From: Halopenitus sp041821145
Lineage (GTDB): Archaea; Halobacteriota; Halobacteria; Halobacteriales; Haloferacaceae
Assembly (NCBI RefSeq): GCF_041821145.1
Contig: NZ_JBGUBC010000010.1
Location: 56,765 to 120,764 of the forward strand
Length of the DNA stretch: 64,000 nt
Direction of reading: 5' to 3'
The position numbers and the translations under genes are program-made. Numbering within the stretch: the first letter of the stretch is position 1; each line of letters opens with the position of its first letter. The notes under the pieces were generated by a model. It searched no databases, was not told where the DNA came from, and saw nothing but the letters and a program-made list of their open reading frames with translations. Of the stretch, positions 41,266-50,715 are shown piece after piece.

Positions 41266-41400
41266 TCAGAGATCAACGGCGTCGGAGACACCCAGGATCG
41301 CCTCACACTCCGGGCATTCGTAGACGATCCCGCTCGAGATGTTCGTCTCGGAACTCACGAGTTCATCGATGTCTCGTCCGCAATCGGGACAGTGGCCCAT
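41266..41400 (-). CDS. Small zinc-ribbon protein, 44 residues
   Basis: The minus strand encodes MGHCPDCGRDIDELVSSE, then YECPECEAILGVSDAVDL, giving two CPxC knuckles that fit one zinc ribbon. It resembles other haloarchaeal zinc micro-proteins of unknown role. It lies 59 bp downstream of the start region of no other gene and is followed by the inverted repeat. Confidence 0.65.
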   Translation of the reverse strand: MGHCPDCGRDIDELVSSETNISSGIVYECPECEAILGVSDAVDL

Positions 41401-41459
41401 GGATCACGGAACGCACGCGACCACAATAAAGACGCCGTGCGGATCGACGAAGCGACCCC

Positions 41460-42542
41460 TCAACGACGGCCGAACAGTCGCTCTCGAAGGGATCGTGAGG
41501 TCGGTCGTTCGGCCAGCAACACCGGCGTGTCGAGTTTCTCGATGGTCTCGTACGCGAGCGATCCACGAACGATGCGTGACAGCAGTCCTCGCTCGGTCGC
41601 CCCGACGATAACCAGACTGTACTCGGGCCCGATCCGTCCGATCACCGTCTCCACGTCTCCGGTTTCGACGCGCAGGGTGGCGTCTTCGAGGTGGTGGGCT
41701 TCTGCCCAGTCCCTCAGGAAGTCGCGTCCAGCTTTCTCCGCGCCCTGATCGACGACGTGCAGGAGTGTGACGTCCACGTTGACGGTCTCTCGGAGTGCAC
41801 GGGCCACCTCCGCGGACAGATCGGAGGCGGGCCCACCGGCAGTGGGAACGAGGACGTCGGTGAGTTCGAGGTCTTGTCCGTCCAACACGAGGACGTCACA
41901 CGGGAGATCGTGTGCAAGCTCCTCCAGCGTGCCTTCGACACGTCCACCCGCGAACTGCGCGCCGCCGTAGCCCATCACGAGGGTGTCCACGTCGTTCCTC
42001 CGGGCGGCGTCGAACACCTCCTCGAATCCACGGTGAGAGAGGATGGTTTTCGTATCGATGGGAACGTCGAACGCCTTCGCATCCGCTCTCGCGGCGATCA
42101 GAAGCTCCCGTGAGGACGCGTCGATCTCCGCTTTGTGCTTTGCAGCAGCCTCGAGTGCCGTTTGATCCGGGACGGTAACGATGTGGGTTGCCAGCACGCG
42201 ACCACCCTCGTGTTGAGCGAGCGCGCCGGCGAGCGTGATGAGGTCACTTTCGGTTCGCGGATTCGATATCGCCGCCATGATCGTTGGCCCCTCGTTCCCG
42301 CTCGGGGCCACTGCGGCGGCGGCGACGAGTGGACCCAGCAGTTTCGTTTCACGGCTACCAACGGCGTTCGGGAGGATACGCTCTCGCGGCGATTCGTCCC
42401 GACCGTCTCGGAACGTCGAGACGCCTGTTGCGTTCGCGGCGACGCCGGATAGGTCGAACCGTCCGGACTCGATCATCGTCCCGATTCCGAACGGTATCGC
42501 CGATAGGAACCTCCCGCCTGTGGGGAGTGTCCCATCGCTCAC
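41460..42542 (-). CDS. Two-domain universal stress protein, probable relic of an amino-acid permease-USP fusion
   Basis: Two UspA domains cover about 89-220 (MAAISNPRTESDLITLAGALA through CDVLVLDG) and 225-345 (TDVLVPTAGGP through VIVGATERGLLSRIVRGSL). Ahead of them residues 18-40 read FGIGTMIESGRFDLSGVAAN, a close match to the first helix of APC permeases (GIGTMIGAGIF type), then a non-hydrophobic remnant. The rest of the permease is gone. The GTG at 42542 overlaps the upstream USP stop; a start at Met 89 (42278) would give only the USP part. Confidence 0.65.
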   Translation of the reverse strand: MSDGTLPTGGRFLSAIPFGIGTMIESGRFDLSGVAANATGVSTFRDGRDESPRERILPNAVGSRETKLLGPLVAAAAVAPSGNEGPTIMAAISNPRTESDLITLAGALAQHEGGRVLATHIVTVPDQTALEAAAKHKAEIDASSRELLIAARADAKAFDVPIDTKTILSHRGFEEVFDAARRNDVDTLVMGYGGAQFAGGRVEGTLEELAHDLPCDVLVLDGQDLELTDVLVPTAGGPASDLSAEVARALRETVNVDVTLLHVVDQGAEKAGRDFLRDWAEAHHLEDATLRVETGDVETVIGRIGPEYSLVIVGATERGLLSRIVRGSLAYETIEKLDTPVLLAERPTSRSLRERLFGRR

Positions 42543-42973
42543 TCCTCCTGGTCCTCGTGCGGGAGGGCGATAACTGGGCGATTCGCGTTCGTGACCAACT
42601 TCAGGGACCTGTCGCCGGTGAGGAACTGCAGCAGGCGGTTGCCGCCGCGGGAGCGGTACGCGATCGCGCTCGCCTCGATTTCCTCGGCAGCCTCGAAGAT
42701 CGCGCCGACGACATCCCGAGCATAGGCGGTGTGTTCGTCGGCGTCGGGAAATACCGTCCGCACGGCAGCATACGACTCCCCCGCCAGGTCCTCCGATTGC
42801 TCGACTGGAGTTTTATCGGGGACGCCGCCACCCTTCTCGACGACGTGAAGGGCAGTCACTCGATCCGGCTGGTACGGTTCCAGCGCGGTCGCCGTCGCCA
42901 GCGCGTCCTCCTCGTTGGCAATCGGCAGGAGAACGTGAGCGAGCAACTCCTCCGTCTCGTCGGGTCCTTGCAT
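42539..42973 (-). CDS. Universal stress protein UspA family
   Basis: This 144-residue single-domain protein begins MQGPDETEELLAHVLLPIANEEDAL and contains RVTALHVVEKGG and YRSRGGNRLLQFLTGDRSLKLV, the last resembling the ATP-binding glycine loop of UspA proteins. The start at 42973 was chosen because an upstream Met at 43009 adds 12 non-conserved residues. Its stop overlaps the next gene as GTGA. Confidence 0.82.
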   Translation of the reverse strand: MQGPDETEELLAHVLLPIANEEDALATATALEPYQPDRVTALHVVEKGGGVPDKTPVEQSEDLAGESYAAVRTVFPDADEHTAYARDVVGAIFEAAEEIEASAIAYRSRGGNRLLQFLTGDRSLKLVTNANRPVIALPHEDQEE

Positions 42974-43064
42974 ACGTGGAGTATCCGACTCCTCGGTTAT
43001 AAAGAGCAAGGCGAATTCCCGTGTCGGGAGGGAGAGGTACGTTATTCCGTAGGGGAGACCCCGA

Positions 43065-46000
43065 TCACCCCGATTTCGGGAGCGTCACCGTGAACACTGC
43101 GCCAACCGGATCATTGTCGCTCACCCGAATGTCGCCGCCGTATTGGTCGATCAGCGTCCGAACCAGATAGAGCCCGATTCCCGTTCCACTGCTCTCGAGA
43201 TCCCGTTCCCCCTTGCCGAAGATCGCGTCACGTTTGCTTTCGGGCACTCCCGGTCCGTTATCCGAAATTGCCATTCGCACGTCCTCCTCGCGCTCTTCAA
43301 CGTCGATCTCGACGACCGGGGTGTCCTTGTCGTTGTGTTGGACGGCGTTGTTCAACACGTTCCGGATGACCGACGAGAGCATCTCGTTCGCTCGAACCTC
43401 GACGTCAGGAATCGACCCACGAACGGTGATCTCCGCGTCCGAATGCGCCTCCTGGCGGAGGGTGATCTCCTTTTCGAGCATCGGCTTGAGTTTCGTCGGA
43501 TGCACGTCCGCCTCTTCGTCGCTGGATAGCACCTCGACGTAATCGCGCGTGATCTCGGTCAGTTCGATGATGTGTTCGCTACTATTGATCACCTTCTCGA
43601 GATACTCCGTCCCCGTTTCGTCGACGTACTCCTCGAGTATCTCGGCCCAGCCGTGAATGATCGACATATCGTTTCGGATGTCGTGACGAACGACCCGGTT
43701 GAGTATCGCCAGTTCCTCGTTCATCCGTTCGAGTTCCGCTTCGTATTGTTCCTGTTCGGTGACGTCCCTGATCGATGCGAGGTCGGCGTTCGCTCCCTCG
43801 TAGTGGATCTGTGCAACGCTCACTTCCGCCACTCGCTTGTCCCCCTCCTGCGTCCGGAACGTCACCCTGTATCGTGACGGCGGATCCTCCTTGTCCGGGT
43901 CGAGTCTGCGTTCGTATCGATCTCGGGCTATTTGTCGATCCGCTGGTGTGAGCACCTCCATGAACGGCATTCCGAGAAGGTCTGCCTCCTCATAACCCGT
44001 TATCTCCGTAAACCGTGAATTGACGAAGGCGAATTTCCCATCCTGAACGATCGCGATACCGTCGTGGCTCCGTTCGACCAGCGTCGAGTACTTCTCTCGT
44101 TCCTCGGCGAGTCGTCGTTCGTGCTCCTTGCGCTCCGTGACGTCGACGAACGAGGCCATCAATCCGATGGGTTCGTCCTCGTCATCAGTCACGTAACTGG
44201 CCGAACACTGGGCGTCGAACGTGGATCCATCAGCCCGGACGGCCCGGGCTTCGCCCTTCCACCGTCCCGTCTCCTGGATCGTGTTCAGGACGGCGGCTGC
44301 GCTCTCGGGGTGCTTCCAGAATTCCGTCACCGATTTCCCGAGGACGTCCGACGGGTCATCGTACCCCCACATATCGAGGACAGCGGGATTCACGGACGTC
44401 AACTCGCCGTCGAGATCCGCGATGGCGATCCCGCTCAGCGCGGACTCATATGCGTATTCGTACGTTCGGAGCTGCCGTTCCCGCTCTTTGCGCTCAGTGA
44501 TGTCCTGGAACACTCCCCGAAGCACATCCGTGTTCCCCGACTCGTCCGTTTGAACCTCCCCGTACGCACGGACGTCTCGGACCGTGCCGTCGGAACGGAC
44601 GATACGAAGTTCCCGATCGTAATCACTCCCATCTTCGATCGCCTCGGTGACGGCCTGGGTGATCTCGTCGCGATCGTCGGGGTGGTACCACTCGAGTCCC
44701 TCCGCTAAGCTCGGGTCGTACTCGTCGTCGACTCCGTGAATACGACGGATCCCGTCAGACCACGTGAGTTCCTCCGTCCGACGATCGTACTCCCACACGC
44801 CGATGTCGGCGATGTCCTGCACCCGCTCGAACAGGAACTCCTGTCGTTCCAGTTCCTGCTCGCGCTCCGTGCGCTCGGTGATGTCACGGAACGTCCATAA
44901 TCGACCGTAGTTGGTGCCGTCTTCTCCGACAACCGGTGCCGAATAGCGGTCAAAGACACGTCCGTCGGTGAGGTGAATCTCGTCTCGACTCGTCTCTTCG
45001 GGGTAATCGTACAGCTCTTCGATCAGGTCGATAAATTCGTCCGGATCCGCAAGCTTGTGATCGACGACCCACTCCAGCAGGTCCCCCTCCGTTCCGGTCT
45101 CGACGAGTTCGTCCGGGATCTCCCACAGTTCGACGAACTGCTCGTTGTAGGAGACGACGTTTCGGTCCTCGTCGACGATGAGCAGTCCGTCGATCGTCGT
45201 CTCCATCTGTGCTTCGAGTAACGAGGACTGGTATTCGAGCGCATCCTCCGATTCCTTTCGGTCCGTGATGTCGGTGATGAATCCCTCGATGGCGACGACG
45301 TCACCGTCCTCGATCACGCTTCGTCCCTCTTCCCAGACCCATCGCTCCTCGCCGTCCGCGGTTCGGATCCGGTATTCGATGCGGAAGGGGTCCCCCGATT
45401 CAACCGCCTCCTGAACCGAGTTCCAGACGTGATCGCGATCGTCCGGATGGATCACGTCCGCGCCGTAGACAACGTCTCCGTCGACGAGTTCCGACGGATC
45501 ATATCCCGTGAGTTCGATACTGCCACCGCTGACGAACTCCATCGGCCAGCCCTGTTCGTAGCCACAGCGATACACCATTCCCGGGAGGTTGCTGAGCAGC
45601 GTCCGGAAGCGGCGTTGGCTCTCCGCGAACCGCTTTTCGGTCCGGGACCGGTGGACCGCATTCTCGATCCGATTGGCCAGGACGGTGAACTGATCGGAGC
45701 CGTGGGTCTTCTGGAGGTACTCGGTGACGCCGGCGGAGATCGCCTCGCTTGCGATCTCCTCGCTGCCTTTGCCGGTGAACAGAATGAACGGGAGATCGGG
45801 GTACTCCTCGCGAACGGCCTCCAGAAACTCCAGCCCGTCCATTCCGGGCATCTGGTAGTCGCTTACCACGCACTCGATGTCCCCCTCGGCGAGCCGCTCC
45901 ATCCCCTCGCTCGCGCTCGTCGCCGTTTCGACGGCGAGCCCGTCGTGTTTTCGCTCGAGGAACTGCGCGGCCATCTCGAGGAAGTCGACCTGATCGTCGA

Positions 46001-46079
46001 CGTGCAACACGGTGATCGGCTCCATCTCACTGCTCGGATCGGACGCGGACTCGAGATGACCGGCGTGAGAGGTGTTCAT
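43065..46079 (-). CDS. REC-PAS(x5) hybrid sensor histidine kinase
   Basis: This kinase of about 1004 residues has a receiver domain (CVVSDYQMPGMDG), PAS units including WPMEFVSGGSIELTGYDP and TIDGLLIVDEDRNVVSYNEQ, and a three-PAS block much like that of the kinase at 16099. The histidine motif is RVVRHDIRNDMSIIHGWAE. The ATPase domain is complete: RNVLNNAVQHN, ISDNGPGVPESKRDAIF and GTGIGLYLV. Met at 46079 was chosen because TTTTTAC lies about 25-30 bp upstream; a start at 46025 (MEPITVLHV) is possible and matches the other kinase. It is soluble with no membrane helices and is divergent from the STT3-like gene. Confidence 0.85.
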   Translation of the reverse strand: MNTSHAGHLESASDPSSEMEPITVLHVDDQVDFLEMAAQFLERKHDGLAVETATSASEGMERLAEGDIECVVSDYQMPGMDGLEFLEAVREEYPDLPFILFTGKGSEEIASEAISAGVTEYLQKTHGSDQFTVLANRIENAVHRSRTEKRFAESQRRFRTLLSNLPGMVYRCGYEQGWPMEFVSGGSIELTGYDPSELVDGDVVYGADVIHPDDRDHVWNSVQEAVESGDPFRIEYRIRTADGEERWVWEEGRSVIEDGDVVAIEGFITDITDRKESEDALEYQSSLLEAQMETTIDGLLIVDEDRNVVSYNEQFVELWEIPDELVETGTEGDLLEWVVDHKLADPDEFIDLIEELYDYPEETSRDEIHLTDGRVFDRYSAPVVGEDGTNYGRLWTFRDITERTEREQELERQEFLFERVQDIADIGVWEYDRRTEELTWSDGIRRIHGVDDEYDPSLAEGLEWYHPDDRDEITQAVTEAIEDGSDYDRELRIVRSDGTVRDVRAYGEVQTDESGNTDVLRGVFQDITERKERERQLRTYEYAYESALSGIAIADLDGELTSVNPAVLDMWGYDDPSDVLGKSVTEFWKHPESAAAVLNTIQETGRWKGEARAVRADGSTFDAQCSASYVTDDEDEPIGLMASFVDVTERKEHERRLAEEREKYSTLVERSHDGIAIVQDGKFAFVNSRFTEITGYEEADLLGMPFMEVLTPADRQIARDRYERRLDPDKEDPPSRYRVTFRTQEGDKRVAEVSVAQIHYEGANADLASIRDVTEQEQYEAELERMNEELAILNRVVRHDIRNDMSIIHGWAEILEEYVDETGTEYLEKVINSSEHIIELTEITRDYVEVLSSDEEADVHPTKLKPMLEKEITLRQEAHSDAEITVRGSIPDVEVRANEMLSSVIRNVLNNAVQHNDKDTPVVEIDVEEREEDVRMAISDNGPGVPESKRDAIFGKGERDLESSGTGIGLYLVRTLIDQYGGDIRVSDNDPVGAVFTVTLPKSG

Positions 46080-46170
46080 ATTCCCTAATCCGGAAGCGAG
46101 AGTAAAAAGACGGGGGGCGGACAGAGCACAACACAGCACTTTAGCCGGTCGCCCACCCACGCCTTCGATA

Positions 46171-48609
46171 ATGGCGGATCCGCACGCGGCCACGCGAACC
46201 CTTCTCGAGGAGCGACCGGTGGTGGCCGACACGGTCGCGGACGCACTCGACGTGGACGAGGCGGCCAGCGAGCCCTGGACGTTCGAGGACGTGGCGGCCG
46301 ATTCGGGGACTTTCGGCGAGCTCGTCTCGCGCGGGATCGTCGAGGGCGTCGACGACGGGTATCGCGTGAGCGATACCGAAGCGGTCCGGAGCGCGCTCGA
46401 AGCGTTCGAGGCGGGGGCAGGAGTGGACGGCGGGAGTGTAGGTGGAGTGGATGATGGTGAGGCGGGTGAGAGGGTCGGCGGGATGGCGATCGGGGAGGGG
46501 ATTCGGGGATGGATCGAAGGGATCAACCCCTCCTTCGTCGGCGGGCTCATCGCGTCGATGGCGTTCCTCTTCGTCTATCGGATCATCACGTATCGACAGG
46601 TCTTCCGGGAGGAGATGGTCACGCTTCCAGGGAACGACCCGTATCACTACCTCTACTGGTCCGAACGGCTTATCGCGGCCGACATCGGATTTTTCGACCT
46701 GCAGGCGATCGCGGAAGTGCTTGGGGGACATGCGACGAACGATCCGTTTACCTACATTCTCGGCTGGTGGATGACGGCGTTGTTCGGCGGCGGGCAGGAG
46801 TCGGCGATCCGGATCATGGCGTGGATCCCGGTCGCGTCGGCGCTGATCGTCGGTGCTCTCGTGGCCTGGATGGCGTTTACGATCACTGAAGACGAGCGGA
46901 TCGCCGTGCTCGCGGTGTTCGCGCTCGCGCTCACGCCGGCCCACGCGTTGTACTCCGGGATCGGGTTCACGGATCACCACACGCTCGATTATCTCTGGAT
47001 CGCAACGATCGCGACGGGACTCGTCTGGCTCGCCGCCGATCTCGATCGGCGGGCTCGATCGGATTCGGAAACACCGATCCGCGACCACCTCCGCACACCG
47101 TGGACGTGGTTGGTGGCGATCCTGTTCGGGATTGCGGTGACCGCGGCCGCGTTCACCTGGAACGGGTCGCCGGTCTTCCTGACGGGGATCGCCGCGTACG
47201 TGTTCTTCCGGGCCGGATCCGACGTTCGCGCTGGAGCGTCCCCCGGATTGACCGCGGCACCGGTAGCGGTGGGATTGGCGATCTCGGTAGTCCTCCTCCA
47301 CCTGATCCACACGCGGGGCGGGCTGATGGAGCGGGCAGTCGCATACACGCCGGCGCTGCTCCTCGGTGGGCTCGTGGCGGTCGTTGCGATCGGTGAGACC
47401 TGCTTGCGAATCGATCGTCTTTCGGTTCGGACGTATCTGGGGACCTGTCTCGCGGCAGTTGGCGGATTCGTCGCGATCGTCTGGCAGCGGTATCCCGAGA
47501 TCCCAACCCGGTTCATCGAGCGAGTTGGCTTCGTTACAGGGCGACAGGAGATCGCGGAAAGTCGACGATTGTTCTCCGGGGACTTCGCGTTCGTCTTCGG
47601 AAGCATCGACATGTTCGGCTGGCTGTTCTTCCTCGCGTTCCCCACGATGATCTGGGTGAGTTGGCGATGCATCAAACGTCACGATCCCCGCTGGCTCGTT
47701 CCCTGTAGCTTCGGCTGGCCGCTGTTCGGGTTCATGGTCTTCCAGATCCGGTTTTCCGGGGAGTTCTCGCCGTTCGCCGCGATCTTCACCGCCGTCGGGA
47801 CCGTGCTCCTGTTCTCGAAGCTCGATCTTCTCGCTCCGGCGTCCGTGTTCGGCGATCGGTCGCGATATCGGTTGGACGTCTCGTTCGGTCTCCCCACGAC
47901 GAAGGGGCTGTACATCGCCGCGGGACTGATTCTCCTCGCCAGCTTGAGCCTGCTCGTGATTCCCGGAATTATGGACACCGTCGCCCACGGAGATAGCCAG
48001 GTTGAGGCGATCGAGTGGATGCAGGAGGACGTCACCGAACACGATCGTCCGGCGTTCGTCCTGAGTGACTGGGGCGACCAGCGGCTGTACAACTACCACG
48101 TCTTTGGTGATAGCGATACGTATTCGACCGGAGCACACCGCGACATGGAGGTGATGTTGAGTTCGACCGATCCGGACGGGGAGTACGATCGGTTCGAAAG
48201 CGGGGTCGGCTATCTCGTCCTGACGGAGTTGAACGTGGAGACCACCGCCGAGCAGGGGTATACCCGACTCGTCGAACAGCTCGGGAGTGCCTCGGGCGAG
48301 GTCGACGGCGTGGGACATTACCGGGCGCAGTTCGTCGCCTCGGACGGCTCCGTCGTCGTCTTCACGCCAGTTCCCGGAGCGACGATCAACGGGAGCGCCC
48401 CGGCCGACGTGGAGCCGGGAGACCGGCTGACCGTGGAGACAAACGTCTCGATCCCGGGTGCGGAGTTTACCTACACGCGATACGCGACCGTGGATGACGA
48501 CGGATCGTTCTCGGTGACAGTCGCACAGCCGGGGTCCTACGAGATCGGCGATCGAACCGTCTCCGTCTCGGAGGCGGATGTTCGCGAAGGGCGGACGATC
48601 GACGCGTAA
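46171..48609 (+). CDS. STT3/AglB-like oligosaccharyltransferase
   Basis: This 812-residue membrane protein would transfer lipid-linked glycan to protein. Residues 1-110 are a soluble extension. Many helices follow, with the metal-binding acidic motif GNDPYHYL (D156) and a second acidic loop GFTDHHTLDYLW. The WWDYG motif of classical AglB is replaced by S-D633-W-G-D-Q at 632-637, followed by LYNYHVFGDSDTYSTG. The C-terminal domain is a beta-rich globule. It may be a diverged paralogue with other substrate choice. It begins the glycan locus and is divergent from a kinase. Confidence 0.75.
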   Translation: MADPHAATRTLLEERPVVADTVADALDVDEAASEPWTFEDVAADSGTFGELVSRGIVEGVDDGYRVSDTEAVRSALEAFEAGAGVDGGSVGGVDDGEAGERVGGMAIGEGIRGWIEGINPSFVGGLIASMAFLFVYRIITYRQVFREEMVTLPGNDPYHYLYWSERLIAADIGFFDLQAIAEVLGGHATNDPFTYILGWWMTALFGGGQESAIRIMAWIPVASALIVGALVAWMAFTITEDERIAVLAVFALALTPAHALYSGIGFTDHHTLDYLWIATIATGLVWLAADLDRRARSDSETPIRDHLRTPWTWLVAILFGIAVTAAAFTWNGSPVFLTGIAAYVFFRAGSDVRAGASPGLTAAPVAVGLAISVVLLHLIHTRGGLMERAVAYTPALLLGGLVAVVAIGETCLRIDRLSVRTYLGTCLAAVGGFVAIVWQRYPEIPTRFIERVGFVTGRQEIAESRRLFSGDFAFVFGSIDMFGWLFFLAFPTMIWVSWRCIKRHDPRWLVPCSFGWPLFGFMVFQIRFSGEFSPFAAIFTAVGTVLLFSKLDLLAPASVFGDRSRYRLDVSFGLPTTKGLYIAAGLILLASLSLLVIPGIMDTVAHGDSQVEAIEWMQEDVTEHDRPAFVLSDWGDQRLYNYHVFGDSDTYSTGAHRDMEVMLSSTDPDGEYDRFESGVGYLVLTELNVETTAEQGYTRLVEQLGSASGEVDGVGHYRAQFVASDGSVVVFTPVPGATINGSAPADVEPGDRLTVETNVSIPGAEFTYTRYATVDDDGSFSVTVAQPGSYEIGDRTVSVSEADVREGRTIDA

Positions 48610-48783
48610 CGCCACTCGCCGACGATCGCAATCGTGCAAGCAGTCAGTGTAGAGCCGCTACCGCCTACGCGAACGTTTACCGATCGACGAGGACGCGTCG
48701 TGGATGTGGACGCACGATCGGCTCGAATCAGTTGCGATGACAAGCATTCGATTTATGTGCGTTGGCTCGCTTCTTCTTCAGTG

Positions 48784-50220
48784 ATGGTAACCGGATGGCG
48801 CTATCGGCTGGTGAGCGTGCTCGGCGTGACGTCGATCACCGCCCTCTCCGTATACACCGCGAACCTCCCTCTCTTCCAGGTTCTGCTCACCGAGTACGTG
48901 CCGATCGTCAACCGGCTCGACCCGGCCGTGTTGGACAGCGGCGGGCTTCGGTGGGCGCTTTTCATCTCGACGGTCATCGTGGTGGGGTCGTTCACGAAGC
49001 TCTTTCGGCCGGAGCCGCGACGAGTGCTCGACGTCGTCTTCGAGGTCGAAAAACGCGTCACTTTCTCGGTGTGTGCGATGGCCACACTGGGATACTTCAA
49101 GTGGTCTCACCGACTTCCGCGGCAGACGGTCATTATGACCACCGTGTTCTTATCGATCCTGCTGCCGGTGTTCTTCGTCGCGATCACCGGATCGCCGTCG
49201 GCGCAGGCACGGCGCTCGGTTATCGTGGGTAATGATCCGCACGGCGTCGAGCGCATCGTCGATGCCTACGACGGCCCGCTGCTCGGCTACCTCGCGCCGC
49301 CGACACCCTACCGGACCGGGTCGTCGGAGACGGACGGGGGAACGTCGAGCGATCGCGAGTCCGTAGCGGCGGAGGTCACGGATGGCGGCAAGGCGCGGAT
49401 CGAGGTGGGTCACATCGGCGGGCTCTCGCGGCTGGAGGAGACGATCCGAGACTACGATGTCGACACCGCGATCCTCGCGTTCGATCGGGTCGACCGCGGC
49501 GAGTTCTTCGGGGCGCTACACACCTGTCACGAACACGGCGTGAACGTGAAGACCCACGTCGACCACGTCGACAGCCTCCTCGTCAACGAAATGGGCGAGG
49601 ACTCCCCGATCGTCGACGTGGATCTCGAGCCGTGGGACCTGCAGGACCGGATCGTCAAACGCGCGTTCGACGTGAGCTTCGCCGCAACGGCGCTCCTCGT
49701 TCTCTCACCGGTCACCCTCGCGATCGCGGCCGCGATCAAATTGGAGGGGAACGGGCCGGTTCTCTTCAGCCAGGATCGGACGTACCGGTTCGGGAATACC
49801 TTCACCGTCTACAAGTTCCGCACGCTGAAACCGGAACCGGAAGGAGAGGTCGGGACGACCTTCGACGAGGATCGGCAAACGCGACTTGGGGATTTCCTTC
49901 GGATGACGCATCTGGACGAAATCCCGCAGCTGTGGTCGATCCTAGTGGGTGACATGAGCGTCGTCGGTCCGCGTCCTGCACAGACCGATCTGGAGGACGA
50001 ATTCGAGGACGAGGCGGCGACCTGGAAGCGCCGGTGGTTCGTCAAACCGGGATTGACCGGGTTGGCACAGATCAACGACGCGACGAGCCGGGAACCCTCC
50101 GTGAAGATCGACTACGACGTCGAGTATATCCGTCGACAGTCGTTCACGTTCGACGTGAAGATCGTTCTGCGACAGCTCTGGCAGGTCGCTCGGGACGTAA
50201 CGGCGCTTCGAGACCAATGA
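48784..50220 (+). CDS. Polyprenyl-phosphate sugar-1-phosphate transferase (WcaJ/bacterial sugar transferase family)
   Basis: This 478-residue membrane enzyme probably loads the first sugar phosphate onto a lipid carrier. The N-terminal half has membrane helices and a nucleotide-binding-like region. The C-terminal transferase domain begins RAFDVSFAATALLVL and contains VYKFRTLK, the catalytic LRMTHLDEIPQLWSIL and GDMSVVGPRPAQTD. The ATG at 48784 was chosen because earlier in-frame sequence is polar and not like the family. Confidence 0.85.
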   Translation: MVTGWRYRLVSVLGVTSITALSVYTANLPLFQVLLTEYVPIVNRLDPAVLDSGGLRWALFISTVIVVGSFTKLFRPEPRRVLDVVFEVEKRVTFSVCAMATLGYFKWSHRLPRQTVIMTTVFLSILLPVFFVAITGSPSAQARRSVIVGNDPHGVERIVDAYDGPLLGYLAPPTPYRTGSSETDGGTSSDRESVAAEVTDGGKARIEVGHIGGLSRLEETIRDYDVDTAILAFDRVDRGEFFGALHTCHEHGVNVKTHVDHVDSLLVNEMGEDSPIVDVDLEPWDLQDRIVKRAFDVSFAATALLVLSPVTLAIAAAIKLEGNGPVLFSQDRTYRFGNTFTVYKFRTLKPEPEGEVGTTFDEDRQTRLGDFLRMTHLDEIPQLWSILVGDMSVVGPRPAQTDLEDEFEDEAATWKRRWFVKPGLTGLAQINDATSREPSVKIDYDVEYIRRQSFTFDVKIVLRQLWQVARDVTALRDQ

Positions 50221-50248
50221 TCGAGGCGGAAGGGGAGTCGAGAGAACC

Positions 50249-50695
50249 GTGACCCGTCTTCATCTCCCACTCGTTCCGAAACCGCTCCGATGGTTGCTCG
50301 TGGTGAGCGTCGCGAGCGTCGTGGTATACTACTCCGTGTTCGCCCCGCCGGGATCGGGGGCGATGGAGATGGGTCCATTGGGACTGTTCCCGTACTCAAA
50401 TTGGCTGCACGTGACCGCCTACGTTGGGCTCGCGGGTGCAGTCGTCTATGCACTCTATGCGCCGCCACGGTCGTCGTGGTACGCGGTGGGCGGTGGGTTC
50501 CTCGTTGCGTTCGGCTACGGAGTGGCAATCGAGTTCGTGCAGTCGACGCTCCCGGCACGAACGTTCGCGGTAGGCGACATGGGGCTCAACGCGCTCGGGG
50601 CAGGGGCCGCGGCGATCGTGTGGCTGGGCCTGTTTCACGTCGCTCGATTCTACCGGCTGTCGGCGATCGATGACGTCGAGCCGGTCGTGCAGTGA
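50249..50695 (+). CDS. VanZ-family membrane protein
   Basis: This 148-residue protein has four helices with the VanZ-like segments SNWLHVTAYVGLAGAVVYAL and GYGVAIEFVQSTLPARTFAVGDMGLNALGAG. The EFVQ...DMGLNALG pattern is conserved in the family, whose role in surface glycan or glycopeptide chemistry is unclear. It follows the sugar transferase. Confidence 0.8.
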   Translation: MTRLHLPLVPKPLRWLLVVSVASVVVYYSVFAPPGSGAMEMGPLGLFPYSNWLHVTAYVGLAGAVVYALYAPPRSSWYAVGGGFLVAFGYGVAIEFVQSTLPARTFAVGDMGLNALGAGAAAIVWLGLFHVARFYRLSAIDDVEPVVQ

Positions 50696-50715
50696 CCGAA
50701 AACATTTCCGAGTAG

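Noticed and set aside
46080..46550. N-terminal extension of the second REC-PAS kinase
   Set aside because: The extra frame is Ser/Pro/Thr-rich, overlaps the divergent STT3-like gene and lies upstream of the promoter-like box.
46141..48639. 832-codon open frame on the minus strand
   Set aside because: It lies wholly antisense to the STT3-like gene, is rich in Arg, Asp and Pro without domains, and reflects high-GC codon bias.
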